From Phoronis australis (lineage: Eukaryota > Phoronida > Phoronidae): a stretch of DNA of 64,000 nucleotides. Both the position numbers and the translations under genes were made by a program. How positions within the stretch are numbered: position 1 is the stretch's first letter; each line of letters opens with the position of its first letter. The stretch lies in the NCBI GenBank assembly GCA_002633005.1, contig NMRA01000003.1, positions 138,129 to 202,128 of the forward strand, read 5' to 3'. Below are positions 1-10,800 of this stretch, one piece after another. The notes beneath the pieces are model-generated. The model was not told where the DNA came from. It made no database searches and saw only the letters and a list, made by a program, of their open reading frames with translations.

Positions 1-85
1 TATTTATCCTAAGTATAACTTACTGCTTGCTCTTGGTTTATGATCAGTTGTCTTGTGTTTCAGGATTTGTTTTCACCGGTGAACC

Positions 86-3000
86 ATGTCAGCACCTCCA
101 TATCAACCACTAAATAATGCCGGTGAAAATGAGAAACCGCCGCAATATGTACCAGCACCTCCTGGCAGTACCTACTACAGTAAGTAGTTCCTCTATCAAC
201 CACACTAGATAGAGGAAACCTCTGCCCTATAATTCCTGTCGCAATGGCCGAGTTGGGTAAAATCTCAGTTTGCCATTTCGGTTTTGAGGTCCCCAATTTT
301 AGTACTGTGAATGTCTGATAGGTGTCGCTTGCAATGTGACCCATTCAATGGATTGTGATGCTTACGCTGCCACCCGGTGGCAGACCAGGTCTAGTAGGTC
401 ACGACCAAAAGTGGCAAAGAAACGCGACTATTACAGTGAGAAACAACTTTATAACCAGTCATGTCAGAATAGACCACTTTTTACAGGATTGCCACAGTTC
501 CCTCATATGCAGCACTACAATTAATCGTTTTGTCTATGCAGCTTGACCCCGTTTTAATCGTCTGGTCAAGACTATGCCAGTCATAATCGCGGTGTGACAC
601 ACCATCACAATTTATCTGCTATTGGCATGCTGTCGCCATAGCATATCCACTGTACAATAATTACCAATATGATTCTCACTACTAAACATCTATCATTGTG
701 TTATGCACGTAAATGCATTTCCCGAAGTACTTACTCCGTCAGTGAACTGCACTGATATACAGGTGTTTGCAGTCTTTGCTGAAGCAGAGATTCACTCGCC
801 GTCTTGTCTCACTGAAACGGACCTATGTTCTAAAAATGGTTTCCTAAAAAATTGGTCCTATTGCAAATGTGTGTGCTGATGTCCGCAGCAACTTACTAGA
901 CACCTTGGATTAAAATATTTTCATTCTCCATTGTACATACTTCTTTAATTTTTTAATTTTTAATTCTCATTTGAAAGACAATTTGATAGCTTAATAAAGA
1001 GGCAAACAGACGCTTTTTTCAGATTGTTTTTTTTTTTGTTGCTGTTCTATTACTGAGTGTTAGTTGACCCGTTTTGCAAGTGTGGGAACAGAATTGTCGT
1101 AAATTGAGGTTGCGTTTGGCAAGTTGAGCAACGAAAAACTGAAGTCGCGTTTGTCGAGTAAGCCTCGAATTCAGGTCACCAATGGCAATTTCAGCTCGCA
1201 AAATGCGAGCTGGCACTCGCCAAATGGGACCCTGTCTATATTGGTTTGGTTGATCCATCATTGTTTGATTATCTTATAAATACCTTAGTGTCATTTTGAA
1301 ATTCTCTTCACTTAAGAAAATCAGACATGTCACATTATAAATGATTGTTTAGTGTAAAATTTCAAAATCTACTGAGAAAGAGTCACAATCTAAAGACACT
1401 AAAATGTATGTTCGTGTTTATCCCAAGTGTCTAACTTCATACAGAGACCTTGCACATGCCTTGAAAGTGGGTCAGTAAATCTTAACCAGTGTATTCCATT
1501 TGTCAGTTTATTGCCCTGAAATGATTTGCATGTGTTCTAGTACCAATCAATGATAAGACTTTTAACTCGTATCAGTTTATGTTCAACCTTGTTCCACTAC
1601 AGCTTCACCACTTAATAACAACGTACACTGTACTTTTCAGCAGCAGTAGGCATGAGGCACGTAGTACAGGGATTGGAATTTTCCTCTTCTAAGAGGATTT
1701 CCTCTGTTTTGGTTTTGATTTCCTTTTATTTGGTTTCCATTTTTTTTCTTTTTTTGTCTCTTTTTATCATTATTTTGTCTTTATTCATACAAACATTCAT
1801 GTAAATTTTACAACACAAAAAGTATTTCTATCATAAAAGCCTATTTGGTTTTGGAACGATACATCACCAGGAAAATTTTTGTCATTGGACACTCTTAGCC
1901 CTGCTAATGTAACGCCATTCAGTGGCGTGTTCACTCTGAATAATTACCTTTAAACTCATTGGCAGACTGGCAGCAGCATCAGGCACAACAGCAAGGCTAC
2001 CAACAACAGGGCTATCAAGCTGGAGTGCAAGGAGGCTTCCAGTCAGCACCACACCAGATACCCTCCTATGTCAATCAACAGCCGCAGTCTACAACAACGG
2101 TGGTTCAGCACCAACACGTGGTGGTCGTGGGAGGCTGTCCAGCCTGCAGGGTAAGTCCAGTAGAGTCCAGTCCTGGTCGATTACCGAGCATTAATAAATG
2201 GTGGTGAGAATATTGCAGTCTCACTTTGTTTTCAACAATTATAAATGTTTTTATTTTGCTTGCAAGACGGGGTGAACATGCTATTGTTGACTGTAAACCC
2301 TGGTAAATGTATAAGAATAAATATGTTCTCAACCCATCTCTAAGTGAGGGCACACTTGCTCTAACTACTTTTGTTCTATGTTTAGAAATTGTTAATAAGT
2401 AATTTTCAGCCTTTGTGAAACCCTTTCTGGTTTCATCAAATCGTGCTTTATCAACCCAACAAAGTATATTTATTCTAGAGCCTCCACGATTAAAAATTCT
2501 TAAACCATTTCATTTACATGTAACTCGCGTACGATTGCATGTAAACATTCAGGTTAAAATTGGCAAGTCCAGAAGTCGAAGGTTGGACGTTTTACTGAGA
2601 GATGGTCACTTAAATCAGAAATTTTCAGAAGTAGTGGTTGGTCGCTTGCCCATGCATGGGAGCTTAACCTGAGCCAGATAGTCACCCTGGCCACCTTTGG
2701 CCTTCTAAATTCAAGTCCACAGACCTGAAGTTCAGGGAATTTGCCACAAGCCTAGTAGCAGACACGGAAATTGAATTAGCACTCTATAACCAAGACTTAA
2801 TTCAAATACCTAAGTATGTAAACTTGAAATAGGAGAAAAATATCCGCCAGCATTCTGGGAAGATCCAATAGATTAATGTAAACGTGAACTCACTTCTTAT
2901 TTTTGCAGTTTAAATTGTTAAAAAATTGAAAAACTTCCTTTCATAAAACTTGGGCGAGGTATTATAAGCCCTGGCCAAATACATATTGATGAACAGGAAT

Positions 3001-4962
3001 GTTGCAGTGGAAATTTCACCAAAAAATCTCCTTTTATGCTGGTTACATCTTAAATAATTTGTTTTGCATAAAGTAAAAGGCCTCGAAATATGTTGACTCC
3101 ATTATCGTGTGATTCCATTATGTTCCCTTGACACAGCACCCCTGAGTATGTGCCATATACAGCTGGGCTCCCCTTGACACAGCACCCCTGAATATGTCCC
3201 ATACATGTATATAGCTAGGCTTCCTTAGACACTGCCCCCTGAATATATCCCATATATAACTGGATAGTTGTATGAACAGTAGTAGGGAGTGGGTGCTTAC
3301 CCAAGTGTCAGTGTTGACGAGAATGTTAACAGTAAGCTGACAAACAGAGAATAGTATCTCAGATTTCTTTTGCCTTTGAATCATGGACATATCAGAAATC
3401 AAATTTCTTTGTAAGTGATGTCGCAATCTTCATTTTCGGCAACATGTTGCCACTGTTCTGCAAAGTTGTACTACTGAACTTATGCACTGTAGCGAAATTT
3501 GTGTTCGATGCTGTCGAAAGCATTGTAATTCAAGAGGTCTGAAAGTGCTGTGTACAGTAGTTGAAGTCAATTTAAGTCTTTTTCATGTTTGATACATTGC
3601 AAATACTTTGAAGAAGTGTTGAAGATGCAACATGTGAATACTTCATTGTTGCAAAAAATTTAAAGAGGATGACTGTAGGGCTGTCCCTTATTACACAGTG
3701 ATAAAACTCTCCTTTGTCCAAAAAGTAAGAAAGTGCGTTGCTTTCATTGTCGGAAACCATCAAGGTGTATGGCCATGGAAATATTCCGTGATTGAAATGA
3801 TATCTTACAGAAAGAGGATTCTGTTTAGTTCAAAATTGCTTAATCCACTCGCATCGCATTTTCTTGTCACTCTTTGATTAATGTCGGGGAGGTAAAGAAC
3901 TTTAAACACCACGGATCCAACTTTTCCTCATCGGGTNAGTGATGTCGCAATCTTCATTTTCGGCAACATGTTGCCACTGTTCTGCAAAGTTGTACTACTG
4001 AACTTATGCACTGTAGCGAAATTTGTGTTCGATGCTGTCGAAAGCATTGTAATTCAAGAGGTCTGAAAGTGCTGTGTACAGTAGTTGAAGTCAATTTAAG
4101 TCTTTTTCATGTTTGATACATTGCAAATACTTTGAAGAAGTGTTGAAGATGCAACATGTGAATACTTCATTGTTGCAAAAAATTTAAAGAGGATGACTGT
4201 AGGGCTGTCCCTTATTACACAGTGATAGAACTCTCCTTTGTCCAAAAAGTAAGAAAGTGCATTGCTTTCATTGTCGGAAACCATCAAGGTGTATGGCCAT
4301 GGAAATATTCCGTGATTGAAATGATATCTTACAGAAAGAGGATTCTGTTTAGTTCAAAATTGCTTAATTCACTCGCATCGCATTTTCTTGTCACTCTTTG
4401 ATTAATGTCGGGGAGGTAAAGAACTTTAAACACCACGGATCCAACTTTTCCTCATCGGGTTTGTAGCCCACAGCACAGCAGTAATACTTTGTTGGCATTG
4501 GACGGCTGGATGAAGTAATGCAGCTGAGAAGATAACACTTGTAAAGAATACAACAACAACAACAACAACAACCACAACAACAACAACAACCACAACAACA
4601 ACCACAACAACAACAACAACAACAACAACAAAGAGTATGTGGAACTTCAGTGGTGTGGAGATGAGGCCACAAACGTGCTTGACGGGTAGTGCGACATTGT
4701 GGGTAAATACACTGTGTAATCAGGAATGGCCCTATTACCTTAAAATAAATGTCTGGTAAGCAATGTGCTGGTCAGTCATTGAGCTGCTCAGTAAGTGAAT
4801 TTCAAGCGATTGTATCACTCTTTATTGTAGGTTGGTGTCCTGGAGGACGACTTCACCTGTTTGGGAGTCCTCTGTGCTATACTCTTCTTTCCCCTCGGAA
4901 TACTCTGTTGTCTGGCTATGAGACAGAGAAGGTGTCCAAACTGTGGCGCCATCTTTGGTTAA
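86..4962 (+). CDS. BRI3: Brain protein I3 (BRI3) homologue, 3 coding exons, 136 aa
   Basis: Exons 86-179, 1966-2150 and 4831-4962 (TAA) join in frame to 136 codons; human BRI3 has 125. Donors are GTAAGT at 180 and 2151; acceptors are GGCAG at 1965 and TTGTAG at 4830. Residues 1-31 start [11 protein letters not shown] and are Pro-rich. Residues 32-93 are Gln-rich ([11 protein letters not shown]) and end [11 protein letters not shown], close to vertebrate VVVGGCPVCR. Exon 3 starts [14 protein letters not shown], has a hydrophobic segment of about 22 residues ([17 protein letters not shown]), then a basic stretch and [11 protein letters not shown]. The paired CxxC motifs flanking a hydrophobic segment are the family signature. 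BRI3 is a small membrane-associated protein of endosomes and lysosomes with poorly defined biochemistry. A TTTCAG acceptor at 58-63, just before the ATG, implies an upstream 5' UTR exon outside the window. The exon order and the near-identical C-terminus make this call secure; the poly-Gln middle is lineage-specific. Confidence 0.93.
180..1965 (+). other. BRI3 intron 1
   Basis: Non-coding, A+T-rich. It contains a CTCF-like palindromic GCCACCCGGTGGCAG near 368-382 and, at about 1660-1925, one copy of a dispersed repeat that recurs in annexin intron 4. I see nothing else. Confidence 0.75.
1660..1925. repeat. Dispersed repeat, copy 1 (BRI3 intron 1)
   Basis: A pyrimidine-rich segment (GGAATTTTCCTCTTCTAAGA, then GTCTCTTTTTATCATTATTT, then a TTTTACAAC block and a TTTTTGTCATTGG block) recurs in the same order and orientation at about 35680-35940. 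The two copies differ by many small changes, so this is an old interspersed family. No coding capacity or terminal repeats were recognised. Confidence 0.6.
3118..3255. repeat. Imperfect tandem repeat, about 55-60 bp x 2-3
   Basis: The block CCTTGACACAGCACCCCTGA followed by ATATGTSCCATA recurs at about 3124, 3173 and, more degraded, 3222. It lies in BRI3 intron 2. Confidence 0.6.
3414..4460. repeat. 523-bp direct duplication around a single N (probable assembly duplicate)
   Basis: Bases 3414-3936 and 3938-4460 are the same length and almost identical; I noticed only about three substitutions (for example GATAAAAC/GATAGAAC and TAATCCAC/TAATTCAC). The lone N at 3937 sits exactly at the junction. 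This is what results when two allelic contigs are placed end to end with a minimal gap. It lies wholly in BRI3 intron 2, so the protein is unaffected. Confidence 0.85.
4549..4632. repeat. CAA trinucleotide microsatellite
   Basis: About 28 units of CAA interrupted by CCA variants. The Cys-rich minus-strand frame across it is a by-product of the repeat. Confidence 0.95.
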
Positions 4963-7900
4963 GCTCAAGCACTATGCATGGTGGCTGTGATCAGTTGACA
5001 GTATTTGATTGATGTGATTGTGTGAAAGGTGTAGGATGGCATTTTCGTACACCAGATCATACAATTCTATTGAGGTCTGTACAAAATTTATGATGTTTCT
5101 ATACTCCAAAAGTGTTCGCAACAACCAGGTGATTTATTAGAATTATAAGTGACAAATATCCATTTAGCTGTTACTTAAAGCTTTCAGGATATGTAATTTA
5201 AATGTATTAGTTGGGGCCAAACATGAGACCTACTATGTCTTGTTATCGCACTTCACAAAGCTATTGATGATATTAATGTTATGGCTTTCGAGCACACATG
5301 GAGAAAAGGCGCATGTTCTAGTATGATTACCTGCTCAGAAATGCTATGTTTAAAAACAGATAAGCATGTTAAAAATTCAGCTCACTTTGACTTGAACAGT
5401 AGTTGATAGTCATTATCTCAACTCAAATGATTAAGTTACATGGAAATATGTCACCACTGCTCCCTGTACATAGGTAGGTAGAGAAAGAATGGTGTTGGAA
5501 AAGTCATGTGAACAGAATGTGTACCGGTAATAACAAGTTAGGGGGAAATTTAGTTTTGTCAGTTTCACTGGTTCGTATGGTGTTGTGTTAGCGCAGCTAT
5601 GTGATTGGTGTTGGTTGGTCTCACCTTCTCACTCAACAGTCCTGACTGATTGTATCAAACCCACTACATCTCTCCCCATTATGCCCCAAGTTGTTGCATA
5701 TATTATTTCCCTTTCCTGCTGATCTGCTATGTTATGTTAAATTTTTGCCTCAAGATAAAAAATGTTAAATGCTTAATGAAAGTGTGACCAACAAAATTTA
5801 GGCATAAATTGAAATTAAGTTTGTTTCTCCTCTTGTGACTGACAGTTTCATGTGTATGCAATATTTTAGTTACATTTTGATTAACTATTTTTTTTTCAAT
5901 TGTAAAAGTGGGATATTTTGCCAAAAAAGCATGCTTCGGCAGCAATACGTGGAAAATAAGGTATTTACCTTCCCATTTCAGAAGGCTGGGGGTTGGGCAA
6001 GAGGAAAACGAGATTGTTTTAATGACAGTCTAAATTGATTAGTGGCTGCACAGACACATGATTTCCAGAATGTAAAATTAGTTATTTAACTACCCATGTT
6101 AATGCCTGTTTTATTTTAGTGCTAAATTTCAAATTGTTTAAATGTGTGACTCAGTGCTATACTGTTGTGGTCTCACTCTGGGCAGACTGCGACTTTCACA
6201 GCTGGATCATCAAAATTTCTTTTAACATCAAAATGAAATTTGAAAGATGCGACCCAGGCAATGTTAGCATACCTGTCACTGGTTTAGACTTCCACTGTGC
6301 CCCCTGGTGACCTTTATTTGAAACTTCTTAAGTTAGTTGCTATTGCACAGGGGACATCACTTGCTGATTTCCTCAAGGATCCAAGTTGTGTTGCTCCCTC
6401 TGGTAGTAATTTAAGTATCTTGGTGTTTGTGCTGTACACTTTGGGTATTTGGCAGTTGTGTGTCTTTTGATAAGAGCAGGACTGTTGTTTGATTTTGGTT
6501 GCACCATCAAATTTTTAGCATTTGATTCAACACACTTTTCTTTAAAAATGCAGGATATCATTTGTGTTCACAACATTTAACTGGTGTTTTAATAATAATA
6601 AGAAGGGAGTTCCTACCAATTTTCGAATGGCTAGTGGTGCAATTTCAAGTTTACTAGCGTTGTCCCCGTTTGTTGGAAGGTGAGACTAGTCCTTGTAGCT
6701 TGGATGTTAGTTATGCACCTATTGCATTTGCCATTACAGGGGACTGTCCTCCTGGCCATAAATGACAAACTGGGTGAATATTCAAATGCTTATGGTTACT
6801 CTTGTTCACTGTGTGTTGTTATTTTGTTAAAAATCCGGACCGTGATACTTACAGTGTATTATCATGGGCGGCACACCACAGGGGGATGGGGGGCTGTAGT
6901 CCCCCACTTTTTTTCAGTGCTGCGCCGCACATGATCATAGTTGAGAAATCTGACTGACAGTCGGGGTTTCAGTTCAGTTGTGTAGTTTAGTACACGTGAC
7001 CAAGACTATCCAAGATCTGCGATCATACGTGGTTGTAAGCATGACCTATATTCAAACCAAACAGTTGGTGAAATGATTGTACTTGTATAATAATGTTAAA
7101 TATATTTATTTTGATAAATTATCGTTCTCGTAGTTAAATGAAGCGGCCATTCCCTAATCAAAAAATGAAGTCTTGATCGTGACAGACTGAAATAGACGAA
7201 AGAGGGCTCTGCTGTTTGACAACAAAGTGTCAACTCGAAAACGGTCCTTCGAAGCATGCACTCGCGTCTTTTGTAGTCGTGGCTGTAAAAATGTTATCAA
7301 AACTTATCTGCTAAGTCACATTCAATTTAAACCTAAAATAGCGATTACTATTACAGCACGGCAAATTTACTCCACTTGACTGTGATATTTTAGAGTAAGC
7401 GTGCGCCTATAGTGGCTCTTGTGGCTTTACCAATTGATATGTAAAATGCAGAAGCGCGTAAATGACTAAAAAGTTGACTTAGAGTGTCTAAAATCCCGTT
7501 CGAGTACTGTTGTTAGTGGAGTTAAGCCTCCTTACGGCTGGGAACTGGAAGCATCGCTCGGGCTTGGAGTACGCGCCGTTTGACACGGAGTCGGCTGACG
7601 CGCTGTAGCTGCAGGTCTGGTGTTTTTATCGAGTACTGTGTTCCTGTGGAGTGGTGCGTGTAGTAAGTATTTCGCGGAAATATTCTGTACAACAAACGTG
7701 TTCAGCGCTATATGACTTTTGGATGAATAACCTTGCCGATATTGACATGATTACCTCAAGTTTCACTGTTAGGTATTCAGCCGTGCTGTGTTGTATTTCT
7801 GACATTACTGTCTCCTACACGTAGACCCGTATTGAGCGCTATCAAATAATTAGTTCCAATTCAACCGTGGAATTTCATGCTTTAGCTTGTATGAGAACGT

Positions 7901-9600
7901 TAAGGGCCCAGTTGCGTAATTTTCTGTTTGGTTTACTTCACTAGCGCGTTCTAGGTAGTCGCTCAAGTACAGAGTTGGGAGGGAAAATGTGTACGTGAGC
8001 AGTAAAAACGGCGTTTTAATTATTGGCCGGGCCATTGGGATTGGGAAACTGGGTTTTCCTCGCCACTCCGGTCTGCTAATCCACGCTGGAAGGATAAATT
8101 GCTAACCAGGACGTTCTTGAGTTTCATGGATACTGACCAAGCACTGTATCCTTAAACTTAAACAGCTCCACCTCCCGCAAGCAAATTAAAGAAATTACGG
8201 TATCTTTGTGTCCTTTATTCTAGTAAGACTTAGTGTTCTGTTTCTTTTTTAGCTTATCTGAACCGAAGCGTTTCCATGAGTGACACAAAACATTCGTATT
8301 TTCTTGGAGAGAGTTTGTTCATTTCGTTGCTTTTGTTTGTAGGAATGAATACTCAAGTTTCAGCTAGTCACTGTTGGCAAACTTGAAGGCCACGCGTTTC
8401 GTTCGAGTATAATCTGTGCCTGGGGATGGTTTAGATGGGTGTACCTTTTTCACGAGGTCACTCTCTTGGAACTTATAGTTTTTCACACAAAATCTCTACA
8501 GGTCGGGTTTCGTTAACTAGGATTTTTGAATTAAACAGACTGCGGTGCAAAGGCTGGTTACTGATTTTTACAAAACTGCACTAAAAAGCCAGCCTATTGT
8601 AATATTAGGGTAAATTCATCTGCGAAAAAGTTTGACTAAGCGAGCTAAAGGTGGCGTTGAAATTTCTTACAAGGGGATTCTATTTGATTTTGTAGGAATT
8701 GCTCCTACAAAGGTGAGTATTGTTAGAATTAGGGGAGTGTTCCCCCGGAATCTCGTGCTTGACTCCGGACTTGACAGTTGAAATTGGTGGAACCAGGAAG
8801 TCGTATATGGCGTAACTAATGTCTTGACTTGAACTCCATTATCTCAGAAGGCCCAGGGTACGTGGAGGTTCTTGTATTTCAGGCTGCCCTTTCAGAGTTC
8901 TTGAGTGACTAATTACTGGTCATTGTTTCTGTTTACCAAATTCTGTTAAAGCAACGAACTTAAACCTAGTGGTATTGGTGGAAAGGAGACAATATGACCC
9001 GGGCCCTCTGAAAATAATATGAAACGACATAATTTCAAAGAACCTGTCGGAGAGCAACCCTTTGATATACATAATTTTATAAAAAAGACTACAGCGGTTG
9101 CTGATTTCCACCTTATAAGAGAGCAGGGGGTAATTTCCGGACCAGAGTCTGTTTTTTGTACACTCAGCCATTTACACCCTTTTTGCTGACTGCTAAATGT
9201 ACAGATTTGTTCATATAGGGTCATACATGAACTTATGCTTGACCTGAGTGACGATCAAATGGAGAACTGTCTCCCTACGAGAATATTCCCAGCCTCCCCA
9301 AGTGTAAATCTGGCACTTGCTGACGCTGATTTATTGGAAGGTGTATAGACTTGAAACAGAACTATCAGAATAGCGAAAGATGTCCCGAAGAATCGCTCCG
9401 ATTATCTCCTTGATTGTCAGAGACGATGGTTGCGGCTAGTCAATTCTCACAGCCGTAAAACGCATTTTGGGGGTATTGTTGGATGGGATAGATTTCTTGA
9501 AGTTATTAGCTTCGACCAGGTATTATACAAAACAACAAAATGCACCGTGTTTGTGATTTTATTACGAATCGCCAATTGTCGTCGTTGTCTGCCAGACCAT
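4963..9600. other. BRI3 3' flank and intergenic DNA, no gene seen
   Basis: This begins with the unmarked BRI3 3' UTR. A CpG-richer patch lies at about 7500-7680 (CTCGGGCTTGGAGTACGCGC) and could be a promoter or a distal 5' UTR exon, but nothing proves it. A CTCF-like GTGCCCCCTGGTGACC occurs near 6297-6312. No open frame here looks like a conserved protein. Confidence 0.6.
6861..6935. mobile_element. Short GC-rich inverted-repeat fragment, MITE-like
   Basis: GGGCGGCAC near the left and GTGCTGCGCCGCAC at the right flank a GGGGGATGGGGGGCTGTAGT core. It resembles the short GC-rich MITEs at 18645 and 24719, but the terminal match is too brief to be sure. Confidence 0.25.
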
Positions 9601-9609
9601 GATTCGCTG

Positions 9610-9790
9610 AAATCAAGGTTCTGCTCATAGAGCGTTTCGCTGTGATGCGAGGGTTTTGAATGTTCGATTCCGCGTTGGAATTGGTCTTTAAAAAAGATTT
9701 TACTTGCCGATTATGTGACTTTGATCACATCAAAATTACTCTTGGGTTTCCAGGTTCGAATCCGCGCCATGGCTGATCTAGATGTAGTCT
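9610..9790 (+). repeat. tRNA-like segments, probable degenerate SINE
   Basis: Two B-box-like motifs occur about 95 bp apart: TGTTCGATTCCGCG at about 9660-9675 and GGTTCGAATCCGCG at about 9752-9768. The first follows AGAGCG and a short anticodon-arm-like stem (TCGC/GCGA). Neither folds into a clean full cloverleaf, so these are tRNA-derived repeat remnants rather than functional tRNA genes. Confidence 0.35.
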
Positions 9791-10070
9791 GTATCCAAAC
9801 GTTCTAGTCCGCTCCCCTGGAGGGTATAACTCTGAATTTTCATTTTACTTTGACATATCGTACATCATCATGAAATAGTATCCAAATGGCTGTGCAACTT
9901 CCTGAGAACAGCTAGAAGCAGCTAATCTACTGAGGGAAATAAATACGTTACAACATCTAGACGCTGTGCACGTCATTATTGTGCAAACTCTCGCGAGCCA
10001 GCATAACACCCACAAATCTGAAACGCCTTGCGTGTAGTGAGAACATTTTTGAGCGGAAGTTGCTTTCAAG

Positions 10071-10800
10071 ATGGCGGATCTGGCGCATGTTGACCCATTT
10101 TCTTTCGGCTGGAGTGCGATTTTAAACGGGAGGAGAAAAAGACGTGATTTTTTTGCATGTAGATTCTTTGAAGTATATTCTTTCAAATGGCCTGTAACAA
10201 TTTTTTTCTCAGACTTACCGTTTTCGAGTTATTTGACTTTGAATTTCTTAAAAAAACGCAAAATTTCATTTTTTTCGAAAAATTTACGGAATTAGGCGAT
10301 ACCATTAGTTTAGATAGAATTTTGAACTGGCTTTCAGGAGATGTTTTCCATTTTTCTCTAGGACGTCTACTTTTCGAGTTATTTGAGATTTTCTGATAAC
10401 GCTGTTCCTTTGTTGAGCGCTCTTGCTGCATTGATGCTGGTTCATCTTCTATTGAACTAGACTGTAGCCTATTTCTTATTGATTTATGACATCTAAATTC
10501 ATCATATGAATGTTGTGATGTTGTTCATCATCGCTACCACCATTATCATATTCGTCATCATCTCCGTCGTTGTCTTTTCCGTTAATTTCGCACAAGACTG
10601 TTGCCTTTTTCTTACTGATTTCGGACTTCTACGTTCGTCATGTGTATATTATTATTACGTCTTTTGTTCATCCTCGCCACCATCGTCGTCATATTCGTCA
10701 TCTTCGTCATCATCTTTATCGTCATCTTTTTGGTTAATTTCGCCAAGTTTCGCTCCTCAGAGCGCTTTCAGTTTTTTATTATTTTTCACATGGACGCCAA
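10071..10800 (+). repeat. Dispersed composite repeat, plus-orientation copy
   Basis: Two blocks are visible: block B, about 10210-10540 (starts CTCAGACTTACC, ends near ATGTTGTTCATCATCG), and block A, about 10505-10740 (CATCATATGAATGTTGTGAT, then TCATC/CGTCAT-rich simple sequence, then TTACTGATTTCGGACTTCTA). The reverse complement of both is found at 23555-24090. Hydrophobic open frames here come from the TCATCG-rich sequence and are not a protein. Confidence 0.7.

Larger units (their letters stand above)
2151..4830 (+). other. BRI3 intron 2
   Basis: Non-coding. It holds a short imperfect tandem repeat (3118-3255), the two copies of a 523-bp segment joined by one N (3414-4460), and a CAA microsatellite (4549-4632). 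Small open frames here are chance. Confidence 0.75.

Noticed and set aside
4391-4672. Cys-rich 93-codon minus-strand frame
   Set aside because: Produced by the CAA microsatellite.
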